Position numbers and translations under genes: made by a program. Shown piece by piece: positions 16,422 through 26,000 of a stretch of 64,000 bases of DNA (positions within the stretch are counted from its first letter, which is position 1; each line of letters begins with the position of its first letter). This DNA is from Stenotrophomonas lacuserhaii (GTDB lineage: Bacteria; Pseudomonadota; Gammaproteobacteria; Xanthomonadales; Xanthomonadaceae). A model generated the notes under the pieces. The model saw only the letters and a list, made by a program, of their open reading frames with translations, did no database searches and had not been told where the DNA came from. The stretch covers positions 45,268 to 109,267 of the forward strand of contig NZ_JACSQS010000013.1 in the NCBI RefSeq assembly GCF_014836545.1, written 5' to 3'.

Positions 16422-17413
16422 GACATGCCCTCGGCTCGGACTGCCATATGCTTGAGCCGCTCAATGTAGTCGTAGCTAGCCGTACCATTATCTCTTGGGC
16501 CACGGGTGGCGAAAATAAGTGCCGTCTGCTTGAAGAGGGGTTCGGGAGCCAGTGTGCGGTAGATGCTTTTAAGGACGGTCTTTGGTTCAACTGCGCGCGC
16601 GTTTCGGAGGATCATCGAAAGGGCCGCGATTCTGCTGCGCTTCGCGACTTCATGTGAGAGGGCGTAGAGCACGAAGCCTGAGCGGGCCTTGGGAGTGAGC
16701 GGGCATTCCGGAGAGTCCAGCCAAGACGCGATGCTATGTTCGGCCCCCGCGCTGGAAATGCGGGCGCCTTGTTCGTCATCAAAAAGTACAGCCAGTGGCT
16801 CACGTAAAAAGGTCATTTTTCTGGCGAGTCTGCAGCAGCGAATGAAGAAGTCAGGGTCCTGAACCTTGCGCAGATTCTCGTTCCAGCGCGCAGCACGGAA
16901 AAGATCCCGGCTGACCACGATACTTGAAGACTGTATGCGCTGATCTCTAACGAAGTAGAACTCGCTTATTTCTTCATCAGCGTCAGGGGCGCGTGTCGGT
17001 CTCAGCTGCAGCCGTTCGTCGCCACGATATACTAGTAGCGGCGATGCCAGTAAATCGGCGCCCGTGTTCTCAACGGTAGCAGCGATGCTTCGCAACTTGT
17101 CGGGGAGAAAAAGATCATCGCTGTCCAGGTAAGCAATGTAGGGGGCGCGGGCCGCATCGCTACCCGCATTTCGTGCGGCGCATGCCCCGGCAGCACCTTC
17201 GGGCAGGCGCAGTAGAGTGATGTCAAGGTCGTTGAAAAGCTCAACCACCAAGCCAATGTCTTCGGTAGACCCATCGTCAACCACAACAACTTCGAAATCC
17301 TGTAATGACTGCTCGCGCAGTGAAAGCAGGCTTCGATAGAGGAGTCGCGAGCGGTTCTTGACCGGGATTACGACTGAAAAGGTGGGGATGGGCGCGGAGG
17401 TCATCGAGGGCAT
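16418..17413 (-). CDS. GT2-family glycosyltransferase
   Basis: The 331-residue protein has a GT-A fold start, FSVVIPVKNRSRLLYRSL, followed by VVVVDDGSTED, CAARNAGSDAAR and the metal-binding DxD motif in YLDSDDLF. Start: the ATG at 17413 (MPSMTSAPIP) has AAGGA a few bases upstream and is preferred over the ATG at 17404 and over the longer open frame reaching 17635. It is the first gene of the leftward operon. It would add a sugar to the lipid-linked repeat; donor and acceptor are unknown. Confidence 0.85.
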   Translation of the reverse strand: MPSMTSAPIPTFSVVIPVKNRSRLLYRSLLSLREQSLQDFEVVVVDDGSTEDIGLVVELFNDLDITLLRLPEGAAGACAARNAGSDAARAPYIAYLDSDDLFLPDKLRSIAATVENTGADLLASPLLVYRGDERLQLRPTRAPDADEEISEFYFVRDQRIQSSSIVVSRDLFRAARWNENLRKVQDPDFFIRCCRLARKMTFLREPLAVLFDDEQGARISSAGAEHSIASWLDSPECPLTPKARSGFVLYALSHEVAKRSRIAALSMILRNARAVEPKTVLKSIYRTLAPEPLFKQTALIFATRGPRDNGTASYDYIERLKHMAVRAEGMS

Positions 17414-18030
17414 CTGTCCTTGCTGAACGAATAGTTGGTGCGAGTCCTGAAAGCGGCGTCGACGATCAGGCCGGTTGTCAGAACGTGCCCTTAACCAGCG
17501 GCAAAAATGAGGGCGCAACATGCGGATCCGTTCGCCGGGCGCTTGTTGTGGTGGTATGCATTTTGCGGTCGCCCTTGCGTGCGGATGTTTGATCCCATGG
17601 CCAGGACACTTTCCCGGCCTGAGAGCCCGCTTCAACAGTGGGAATCACGGCGTTGAGCTGGGGAAAGTAATGCTACTACACCCGTAGCTTCGAACAGCAG
17701 GTCGTCGACAAGGCAAGAGGTGGCACGGGCAAATCCACGTCACGCGATGAGAGCGTCGGCCGCAGGTATATCAAATGCTGAATGGGTCGGCGCCCCGTTT
17801 TGGAGCGCGCAACTCAGTTTAATGCGGTAGAAGTGTGACCTCGGTCTAATGCTGCTATTGGCAGGGAGTTGACACGAGATCCGTCGTGATCTGGCTTCCC
17901 GACGCTGCGATTCGCGCGCCGACACGGATCAGGTAGACTGTTGCGCCCGTCTGATGGCCGGGACCTCCCCTGATTTACCTGAACGAGCAGTGCGCCGCGC
18001 GTGGTCTGCTCCCGAACACAAGTGGACGCA
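17414..18030. promoter_or_regulatory. divergent control region of the exopolysaccharide locus
   Basis: About 620 bases without a credible gene separate the leftward seven-gene operon from rightward wzc. It is AT-richer than the genome around it. A TTGACA hexamer occurs at 17869-17874 and TAGACT at 17933-17938, but no pair has good -35/-10 spacing. The promoters cannot be fixed from sequence. Confidence 0.45.
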
Positions 18031-20256
18031 ATGACCAAGCAAACGGATCCCCGAGCGCTCAAGGATGATGAGATTGATCTGCGGGAGTTGGTAGGTGTTC
18101 TGATCGACCGGAAATGGTGGATCATCATCTCTACCGCGATCTTCTCACTGGCGGGAATCGCATACGCGCTGCTTTCGGAGCCGGTATATCAGGCTCAAGC
18201 CACCGTACAGGTCGAATCGAAAGTCCCTACGATCCCAGGGCTCGCTGATCTAGCGTCTCTAGGAGGCGGTGGGAGCACTGCGGCAACGACTGAGGTTGCC
18301 TTGCTCACCTCGCGCACAGTGATTGGCACTGCGATCGATGAGCTTGACTTGGAGGTCCTCGTTAGCCCGCAGCGTCTGCCATTGGTGGGCGACTTCCTTT
18401 CCCGGCGTTTCGCGCCGGCATCGGAAGAGGACGTTGCAAAGCCTCTCTTGGGCTTGTCGAGCTACGGCTGGGGCGGTGAAGTGCTTGAAATCCATCGGCT
18501 TGAAGTCCCACGCGCGATGGTCGATACCTCGCTTACTTTGGAGGTGCTTGATAGCGCTGGTGGCTTCATGCTGTCCGACGAGGATGGTGTTGAGTTGCTA
18601 CGGGGCGAGGTGGGGAAGATCGCTGAGGGTCGGGGGGTGAAACTGGAAGTAGCAACGCTCAGGGCTAACAAAGGGACTCGCTTTGATGTCACTCGAGCGC
18701 GCCGCCTCGACGTTCTTGCCGACCTTCAGGAAGACATCAAGGCTGTAGAGCAGGGCAAGGACTCTGGCATCCTGCAGCTGAGCTACGAATCAGAGGACCC
18801 GCAGCGCGCGCAGGCTGTGGTGCAGCATGTTGCTCAGGCGTACGTCCGTCAGAACGTTGACCGTAGCTCCGCCGAGGCTGCATCACAGCTGCAGTTCGTG
18901 AAGGAACAGCTGCCGACCATCCGTCGACAGGTGGAAGAGGCACAGGCTGCGATGAGCAGCTACCAATCGCGCGCCAACTCCGTTGACATCACCATGCAGA
19001 CCAAGGGTCTGCTGGAGCAGGAGGTTGCCGTGGAAGGCAGCATCCAGCAGTTGCGCCTGAAGCAGGCGGAGATGGATCGCAGCTTCACACGCGAGCATCC
19101 GGCCTACCGCGCTCTACTCAACCAGCTCAGCGAACTCGAAGGCCGCAAGGCCGGCTTCAAGCGTCAGGTTAGTGACCTGCCCGATACACAGCAGGAATTG
19201 CTGCGTCTTACGCGCGATTTGCAGGTCAGCAATGAGCTGTATACCGCATTGCTGAACCAGGCGCAGCAGCTGGACGTGGCTCGCGCTGGTGCCGTAGGGA
19301 ACGTACGCATCGTTGACCCGGCCATGGTGGACACTGCTAATCCGGTCAAGCCGCGTAAGCCCCTCATCGTCATCATTGCGACCCTTGTTGGCGCATTGCT
19401 CGCAACAGCATTTGTCTTCCTGCAGCGCATGCTGAACCCGGGCATCGAAGACCCGGCCGAACTGGAAGAACTCGGCCTGCCGGTCTACGCCGCCATCCCG
19501 CTCAGCGTGTCCACCGCGCTACCGAAGCTGCGCAAGGGCAAGCACGGAACGCGCGTAATCGCTGATGGCCGCCAGCACCTGCTTGCGGTCAGCTCCCCGG
19601 CAGATCCCACGGTGGAAGCGCTGCGCAGCCTGCGTACCAGCCTGCACTTCGCGATGCTGGAGGCGAAGAACAACATCCTGACCATCTCCGGTCCGCGTCC
19701 GGGTGTCGGCAAGACGTTCGTGTCCAGCAACCTGGGTGCGGTCATCGCTCAGGCTGGACAGCGCGTGCTGGTGATCGATGCGGACATGCGCAAGGGCACC
19801 CTGCACAAGCTGCTCGGCATCTCGCACCAGAAGGGCCTTTCGGACGTGCTGGGTGGCAAGCTGGCAGTCGAGGCGGCCATCCATCCGGTGCCGGGCCTGG
19901 ACAACATGCACTACATGGTGCGTGGTGACATTCCGCCGAACCCGGCCGAGCTGCTGATGCACCCGCGTTTCCAGCAGATGCTGGAGTTGCTGTCGGCGCA
20001 GTACGACCTGATCATCGTGGATACCCCGCCGATCCTGGCCGTGACCGATGCGGCGCTGGTCGCTACACATGCCGGATCGAGCCTGCTGGTTACCCGTTTC
20101 GGCGTGAACCAGGCAAAGGAAATCCTGCTTACCCTGCAGCGCTTTGAACAGAACGGCGTGCAGATCAAGGGCGCGATCTTCAACGCGGTGGAAAAGCGTG
20201 CGACGGGCTATTACAGCTACGGGTACTACGAGTACAAGTCCGACGGCAAGGATTGA
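18031..20256 (+). CDS. wzc: Wzc-type polysaccharide co-polymerase and tyrosine kinase
   Basis: A 741-residue fusion of a chain-length determinant and a BY-kinase. Residues about 10-35 hold the Wzz-like start (DEIDLRELVGVLIDRKWWIII, first membrane segment). A coiled-coil periplasmic region follows, then a Pro-rich second membrane segment near residue 440 (PVKPRKPLIVIIATLVGALL). The cytoplasmic kinase has Walker A GPRPGVGKTF, Walker A' VLVIDADMRKG and Walker B IIVDTPP. The C-terminal tail YYSYGYYEY is the autophosphorylation cluster. It controls polymer length and export with an outer-membrane Wza, which is not in this window. The ATG at 18031 is preferred to the GTG at 18001. Confidence 0.9.
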   Translation: MTKQTDPRALKDDEIDLRELVGVLIDRKWWIIISTAIFSLAGIAYALLSEPVYQAQATVQVESKVPTIPGLADLASLGGGGSTAATTEVALLTSRTVIGTAIDELDLEVLVSPQRLPLVGDFLSRRFAPASEEDVAKPLLGLSSYGWGGEVLEIHRLEVPRAMVDTSLTLEVLDSAGGFMLSDEDGVELLRGEVGKIAEGRGVKLEVATLRANKGTRFDVTRARRLDVLADLQEDIKAVEQGKDSGILQLSYESEDPQRAQAVVQHVAQAYVRQNVDRSSAEAASQLQFVKEQLPTIRRQVEEAQAAMSSYQSRANSVDITMQTKGLLEQEVAVEGSIQQLRLKQAEMDRSFTREHPAYRALLNQLSELEGRKAGFKRQVSDLPDTQQELLRLTRDLQVSNELYTALLNQAQQLDVARAGAVGNVRIVDPAMVDTANPVKPRKPLIVIIATLVGALLATAFVFLQRMLNPGIEDPAELEELGLPVYAAIPLSVSTALPKLRKGKHGTRVIADGRQHLLAVSSPADPTVEALRSLRTSLHFAMLEAKNNILTISGPRPGVGKTFVSSNLGAVIAQAGQRVLVIDADMRKGTLHKLLGISHQKGLSDVLGGKLAVEAAIHPVPGLDNMHYMVRGDIPPNPAELLMHPRFQQMLELLSAQYDLIIVDTPPILAVTDAALVATHAGSSLLVTRFGVNQAKEILLTLQRFEQNGVQIKGAIFNAVEKRATGYYSYGYYEYKSDGKD

Positions 20257-20280
20257 GGCTGTTGTTCTGAGGGCCAAGGC

Positions 20281-20343
20281 GTGACGACCAACGGTCGTCA
20301 CCCACCGATTGCTGACGCATGACGGCCAGCGGCCGTCACTACC
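20281..20343. repeat. SMAG pair between wzc and ubiA
   Basis: A GTGACGACCAACGGTCGTCAC palindrome is followed by a TGACGGCCAGCGGCCGTCAC palindrome ending in CTACC. Both have their GTAG/GGTG heads on the right, so they are in direct order. Confidence 0.85.
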
Positions 20344-20376
20344 TGGGCCTTTGCCTGGCGGGAGTATCATTTCCCC

Positions 20377-21270
20377 ATGTCACACACTCCCCTTGATGCG
20401 TCCCGCGCGGACGCGACGCCGCGCTGGCGGCATTACTGGAAACTGATGCGCGCCGATCGCCCGATCGGTACGTTGCTGCTGCTTTGGCCCACCTGGTGGG
20501 CGCTGTGGCTGGCGTCGGGCGGTCTGCCGCCGCTGTGGACGCTGTTCGTATTCACCGCCGGGGTCTGGCTGACCCGTTCGGCGGGTTGCGTGATCAATGA
20601 TTACGCCGACCGCTGGCTGGACCCGCACGTCAAGCGAACCAAGGATCGTCCGCTGGCCAGCGGCGCGGTGCGTGGGCGGCACGCGCTGATGCTGTTCGCG
20701 GCGTTGATGCTGGTGGCGTTCGCGCTGGTACTGACGATGAACTGGCTGACTGTGGCGCTGAGCTTCGTCGGCATCTTCCTGGCGGCCAGCTACCCATACC
20801 TGAAGCGCTATACGCACCTGCCGCAGGTATACCTGGGCATGGCCTTCGGCTGGGGCATTCCGATGGCCTTCGCTGCCGTGCAAGGTGAGGTGCCGGCACT
20901 GGCGTGGCTGCTGTATGTGGGCAACATCCTGTGGTCCACCGCGTATGACACGTGGTACGCGATGGTGGACCGCGATGACGACCTGAAGATGGGCTCGCAT
21001 TCCACCGCCATCCTGTTCGGGGATCTGGATCTGGTGATCCAGGGCGTGTTGTACGCGCTGTTCCTGGCGGCGATGACGCTGGTGGGCGTGCGGGCCGAGC
21101 TGGGGGTGTACTACTTCGTTTCGGTAGGCGTGGCGGCCGGGCTGGTGGCGTATGAGTTCTGGCTGTGCCGCAATCGCGAGCGCGACCGGTGCTTCAAGGC
21201 GTTCCTGCATAACAACTGGGTAGGGGCGGCGCTGTTCGTGGGGATCGCGCTGGCACTGGCAGTCAGGTAG
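20377..21270 (+). CDS. ubiA: UbiA, 4-hydroxybenzoate octaprenyltransferase
   Basis: The 297-residue membrane protein has about eight hydrophobic segments and both aspartate-rich motifs of the UbiA family: [21 protein letters not shown] near residue 72 and [17 protein letters not shown] near residue 190. It attaches the octaprenyl tail to 4-hydroxybenzoate in ubiquinone synthesis at the inner membrane. Length and motifs match functional UbiA proteins. The TAG stop codon (21268-21270) is part of the GGTAGCGCCGAGC head of a SMAG repeat. Confidence 0.93.
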   Translation: MSHTPLDASRADATPRWRHYWKLMRADRPIGTLLLLWPTWWALWLASGGLPPLWTLFVFTAGVWLTRSAGCVINDYADRWLDPHVKRTKDRPLASGAVRGRHALMLFAALMLVAFALVLTMNWLTVALSFVGIFLAASYPYLKRYTHLPQVYLGMAFGWGIPMAFAAVQGEVPALAWLLYVGNILWSTAYDTWYAMVDRDDDLKMGSHSTAILFGDLDLVIQGVLYALFLAAMTLVGVRAELGVYYFVSVGVAAGLVAYEFWLCRNRERDRCFKAFLHNNWVGAALFVGIALALAVR

Positions 21271-21332
21271 CGCCGAGCCACGCTCGGCGAGCGCAGCGGG
21301 AAGAGCGTGACGACCAACGGTCGTCACCCACC
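21266..21332. repeat. SMAG pair at the 3' end of ubiA
   Basis: A GGTAGCGCCGAGCCACGCTCGG palindrome begins inside the last codons of ubiA and supplies its stop. A second palindrome of the GTGACGACC type, in inverted order, ends with CACCCACC at 21332. Confidence 0.8.
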
Positions 21333-21588
21333 CATGCAACGGCATGTCATCGGAACGTCACGATCCAGGCGACGGCTGAATAGGCCAAAGCACGCCGCGC
21401 CATGAACACATGCAATCCCAGTATGAACTCTTAAGGTGCTTGTTCCATAAGGGTTTCGGGGTGTTTTGCAGGCGCGGAAACCACGTCGTGACGCCGTCCT
21501 CCACACATGCGCACACATGGTTAACCAGCGCCTGCAGAGGATGGCCATGACCGCGGCATTCCGCATGCGGCTTTAGGGAGATATCCAG

Positions 21589-21768
21589 ATGGCCAATCAG
21601 CAGAATCAGCAGAATCCGGACCAGAAGAACCAGCAGGGTCAGCAGGGTCAGCAGAACCAGCAGGGCCAGCGCGACCAGCAGGACCAGAAAGGTCAGCAGC
21701 AGCAACAGCAGCAGGACCAGCAGAAGAACAAGAACCAGCAGCAGGGCACCAACGAAGAAGAAGAATGA
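21589..21768 (+). CDS. 59-residue glutamine-rich low-complexity protein
   Basis: The frame runs from an ATG preceded by AGGGAG at good spacing to a TGA just before an intrinsic terminator. The product starts MANQQNQQNPDQKNQQ, is about half glutamine (29 of 59), with the rest mostly Asn, Asp, Lys and Gly, and ends in GTNEEEE. It has no hydrophobic residue after the first two positions, so it should be soluble and disordered. Similar Q-rich small proteins are annotated as hypothetical in related bacteria. The complementary strand reads as a Leu-rich frame, which is a mirror of CAG codons and not a gene. Confidence 0.65.
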   Translation: MANQQNQQNPDQKNQQGQQGQQNQQGQRDQQDQKGQQQQQQQDQQKNKNQQQGTNEEEE

Positions 21769-21790
21769 GTTGATGCACTGAGCTGAAGAG

Positions 21791-21822
21791 ACAAGGCCTC
21801 GCACCCGCGGGGCTTTGTTTTT
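21791..21822 (+). terminator. intrinsic terminator after the Q-rich gene
   Basis: A 12-bp stem (21791-21802 with 21807-21818, two G-T pairs, loop ACCC) is followed by five T. It closes the Q-rich gene and lies nine bases before the end of the convergent VOC gene. Confidence 0.75.
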
Positions 21823-21830
21823 GAGGGCCG

Positions 21831-22502
21831 TCAGCGACTGCGAACGATCCAGCCTTGGCCGGCATCGGCCACTTCCACAGCCCCATGGGGCGCTTCGATT
21901 TCCAGCGCCAGTCCTTGTGCATTCGGCAGGTCCACCTGCTCGGGGAACCAGTGGCGCGTGGCGTCCACCACGATCAGCAGCGCTTCGTCATCGCCCATCG
22001 GTGCGAACACCGGCGAAGGGTCCGACAGCGGCTGCAGCCCGAAGCGCTCAGCCAACACGCGCTGCGTCGCCGGCACATCCCCAACCGGTAACCCGACCTC
22101 GCTCAGGCAGGTGAGCTCGCCGCCATCGAAAGGCCCTACGTGCGACGACGCAGGCAGGCGCCGCCGGCCGATCAATTCCAGTATCAGCCCATCCGGGCCA
22201 GTGAAGTACACCGACTGGGACTGCCAACTGCTTTCAAGGGCGAAGTAGTCATTGCCATCGGGCGAACGCTGCAACGGCGTGCGCGCGCGCAGCCAGGACA
22301 TCGCCTCGGCGAAACGGTTGTCCGGTACGTTGAAGGCCAGGTGCACGCCGCCGACCGGCCGTCCATCGGCGGAAGCGAGGGTGATGGTACTCCAGCCAAT
22401 CACTACCTGGTATTCGTGCACGGGCAGCTGCAGCGCGTCGCGAAAGTAGCGGGCGACGCTGTCGGGATCGGATACGGGAAGGGTGAGGTTTCGGATACGC
22501 AT
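21831..22502 (-). CDS. VOC-superfamily (glyoxalase/dioxygenase-like) protein
   Basis: The 223-residue protein starts MRIRNLTLPVSDPDSVARYFRDAL, the usual first strand and helix of a vicinal-oxygen-chelate domain. GGVHLAFNVP and SVYFTGPDGLILELIGR complete the first beta-alpha-beta-beta-beta pair, with the Glu of LILELI at a typical metal position. A second, more divergent half follows (TCLSEVGLPVGDVPATQRVL). Such proteins include extradiol dioxygenases and glyoxalases; the substrate cannot be deduced. It stands alone, convergent with the Q-rich gene. Confidence 0.75.
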   Translation of the reverse strand: MRIRNLTLPVSDPDSVARYFRDALQLPVHEYQVVIGWSTITLASADGRPVGGVHLAFNVPDNRFAEAMSWLRARTPLQRSPDGNDYFALESSWQSQSVYFTGPDGLILELIGRRRLPASSHVGPFDGGELTCLSEVGLPVGDVPATQRVLAERFGLQPLSDPSPVFAPMGDDEALLIVVDATRHWFPEQVDLPNAQGLALEIEAPHGAVEVADAGQGWIVRSR

Positions 22503-23009
22503 GGCCCCACTGTATCGCCAGCGCCCTCATTGGGCATAAGTGTGACGTACACCTCACTTTGTTGACGACGCCAATCACACATTGTTAGGATTGCGTTGTT
22601 CGGTGACCAGTGGATGGTTGAGCAGTGCCAAGGAGTCTGGCTTTCGCCCTCGTGCGTACGCCGGCAACCCGCACCTTCAAACCTCCCCTGGCTCGGCGAT
22701 CGGTAACGATCCATTCGGGTCGTACAGGGGGCAATTCTGTATGTCTCAGTACCCAACGTCGCGCGAAAGCGCGTGCGGTGCTTTGCTTCGCCTTGAATCT
22801 GCCATGCACGGGCCCTGCGGGCCTGTCGATCTTCTGTGCGCGCGTGGTTTCCACCACGCGGAATCGCCGCCGTTCTGCCACCGACACCCCTCGGCCCGCC
22901 AGCTGGCGCGCTCCTGCGGACCGCAGCTGCCACGTGCAGCGGCGGCCGCGCCTAAGTGCGGCAACCAGCAGCGTGCCGTCGACTTCGTCACTCCCGTAGA
23001 GAACCTTCA
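22503..23009. promoter_or_regulatory. long leader of the giant adhesin gene
   Basis: About 500 bases with no credible gene. An AT-richer patch at 22540-22600 may hold promoters for the divergent VOC and adhesin genes. A perfect 8-bp hairpin (CGCGTGGT/ACCACGCG, 22841-22860, loop TTCC) lies in the presumed 5' untranslated region of the adhesin. Nothing else was recognised. Confidence 0.4.
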
Positions 23010-26000
23010 ATGAACAAGATTTACCGAAAGATCTGGAACAAAGCACTCGGCCGGATCGTGGTCGCCTCGGAACTCGCCAGCAGTGACGGCGGCGGCGCCA
23101 CGGTCGGTGCAGTCGGTACCCAGCGCGGTGGTGCGCATGCGCGCCTGGCACTGGGTGTTGCCTTGGCATTGGCATCAATCGGCGCGCACGCGCAGGACAT
23201 GGATCTTGGCCCGGATGGCTCGGTGACTGCCGGCCAGACCGTGCTGGACAACGAAGGCCTGCGCGTCGGCGCGGCCGTGGCGATCGGTGCCACCGCGATC
23301 AACGTGGGCAACCTGGTGATGGACGCCGGCACCAACGAACTGCGTGGCCTGTCCAACCGCACCTGGAATGCCAACGGCAGCTACACCGCCGGCCGTGCGG
23401 CGACCGAAGAGCAGCTGAAGGTAGTCAGTGATTCGGCCAATGCCGGCTGGAACGTGGCCGTCGGTGGCAGCCAGACCAACATCGGCCCGGGCGGCACCGT
23501 CACCTTCCAGGGCGACGACAACATTACGCTTTCGCAGAACAACGGCGCCGTATCGGTGGCACTGGACAAGGCGCTGGACCTGGGCGCGACCGGCAGCGTC
23601 ACCACCGGTGCGACCTCGATCAACAACACCGGCCTGCGCATCACCGGTGGTCCGAGTGTGACCACGACCGGCATCAATGCCGGTAACAGCAAGATCACCC
23701 AGGTCACGGGGGGCAGCATCGTCCAGGGCGGCACCGAAGCAGTGACCGGTGGTCAGCTGTGGGCGATGCAGCAGCAGCTGTACACCGACGGCCAAGGCAC
23801 CAAGTATTTCCATGTGCAGTCCACCGCAGCCGACTCAAAGGCAGTTGGTGGCGAGTCCGTTGCCATTGGTCCGAACACGATCGCAGACGGCTACCACAGC
23901 ATTGCCGCGGGCGACGGTGCAAGCACCGATCTCACCGCTGAAGCCGCCATTGCGATGGGCCGTGACGCGAATACCCATGCGGCGCGCAGCGTTGTCCTGG
24001 GTGACCAGGCGAGCATCGCGACGCGTTATGCGAACGACGCCATTGTCATCGGCACGCGCGCCCATGTGGACGGCGTGCAGGTGGCGCCTGCCAACGCTGC
24101 CATCGCCATTGGCATGGACTCCACCACGAAGGCTGACAGCAGCATCGTGATCGGCAACGCAGCCACCGTGGATTCCGAGTACGCCAACGATGCCATCGCC
24201 ATCGGCAGCAATGCACGTGCTGAAGGGCAGTCCGCGATCGAAGCCGTTGCCATCGGTGTCAATGCGCGCGTGACCGCGACCCGTGCCACCGCCGTGGGTA
24301 CCGATGCACAGGCGCTGGGCGCCAACAGCATCGCACTGGGGCAGGCCACGGCCAGCGGTGGCAGCGCCATCGCGGCGGGCAATGCAGCCGAAGCAGAGAC
24401 CCCCAACAGTATTTCCCTCGGTAGCGGCGCCGGCGTGGGCACGGTCGGCAATGCCGCCGGGGACCGCACCTCGCACATTGCCATCGGCACCGGTGCAGGT
24501 ACCAACGTCGCCGGCAATCAGACTACTGCTATCGGCTTCCAGGCTGGCGCCAATGTCACCGGCGACCAGAACATCGCCATCGGCAGCCAGGCGGGTACGG
24601 GCATTACCGGTGACTTCAACGTTGCGGTCGGCTACCAGGCCAACAGCGGCGCGGCCAACCTGCAACGCTCGGTCGCCGTGGGTAGTGGCTCCAGCGCCGA
24701 CAGCGATGCCAACGCATTCGGCTACGGCGCCACCGCACAGGGAGTGGGCGCGGTCGCCGTCGGTACGGAAAGCAATGCAGGCGCGCATGGCGTCGCGCTG
24801 GGCCGCAACACCATCGCCGAGAATGGCAACGTGGCACTCGGCTTCGCCTCTGAAGCCCTCAACAGCGACCTGGCTGGAAATGGCTACCTGACCGGCACCA
24901 CGCCCATCGGCAACGTGGTATCGGTCGGCAATACCGGTGCAGGCACCCAGCGCCGCATCGTCAACGTGGCCGATGGCGCGCAGCGCTATGACGCAGCCAA
25001 CGTAGGCCAGTTGCGTGCGACCCAGCAGACCGTGGCCAACCTGATTGGTGGTGAAGTCACGGTGGATGCGGCGAGTGGCAACTTCTCGCAGATCACCCTG
25101 CGCGATTCCAGCAACAACGAGTTCAAGTTCAACACCGTCACCGAAGCGCTGGGAGCGGTCACCAACGGAACCGTCAGCACGCTGCCGGCGAATGCGGTGG
25201 TGCGTAACAATGATGGCGGCATCAGCAACGTCAACGCCGGTGTGCTGGGTACCGATGCGGTCAACGTGGCACAGCTGAACAGCACCGTCGCCAACAACAG
25301 CAGCAAGTACGTCAGCATCAAATCCACCGATGCGGCCAACCGTGACAACGCCGGCGCAACCGGCAACAACGCCACTGCCATCGGCCCGCAAGCCGACGCC
25401 ACCGGAAACGAGGCACTGGCGCTGGGTTATCGCACCCGTGCGCAGGCGGCCAGCGCCGTGGCCATCGGCAGCGATGTGAACGCGCTGGGCGTCGCATCCA
25501 CCGTGGTGGGCAACGAGAGTTACGCCTACGGCCGCTCCGGCATCGCCATCGGCGACCGCGCAGTGAGCAGCGGCAACAACTCCATCACCATCGGTACCGA
25601 CGCCCAGGCGGATCCGAAGTCGCCGGTGGCCACCGTCAACAATGCGATCGTCATCGGCACCGAGGCAGAGGTTTCGGCGGACGATGGCATCGCCATGGGT
25701 CGCAGTGCCTTGGCATCTGAAGAGCGCGCCGTGGCACAGGGCTACGACGCACACGCCACCGGTATCGATGCACTGGCCGAAGGCACCCGTGCGCGTGCCA
25801 GCGGTCTGCGTGCGCAGGCCAGCGGCACCGACGCCCAGGCGTCCGGTGTGGATGCCATTGCCTCGGGCACCGATTCACGTGGTTATGCGGTGAATGGTGT
25901 CGCGCTGGGACGTGGTGCCGTGGCCGGCATTGCCAATCCGCTGCCGGCGGACGTTGCCAACAACATCAACGCGGTGGCCATCGGCAATGGCGCCCAGGCC

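Noticed and set aside
17823..17835. ops/JUMPstart-like GCGGTAG sequence upstream of wzc
   Set aside because: Only part of the ops element matches and an extra base is needed; placement alone is not enough evidence for RfaH control.
21358..21804. Leucine-rich minus-strand frame that looks like a membrane protein
   Set aside because: It is the mirror of CAG glutamine codons of the plus-strand Q-rich gene, which has the ribosome binding site and terminator.
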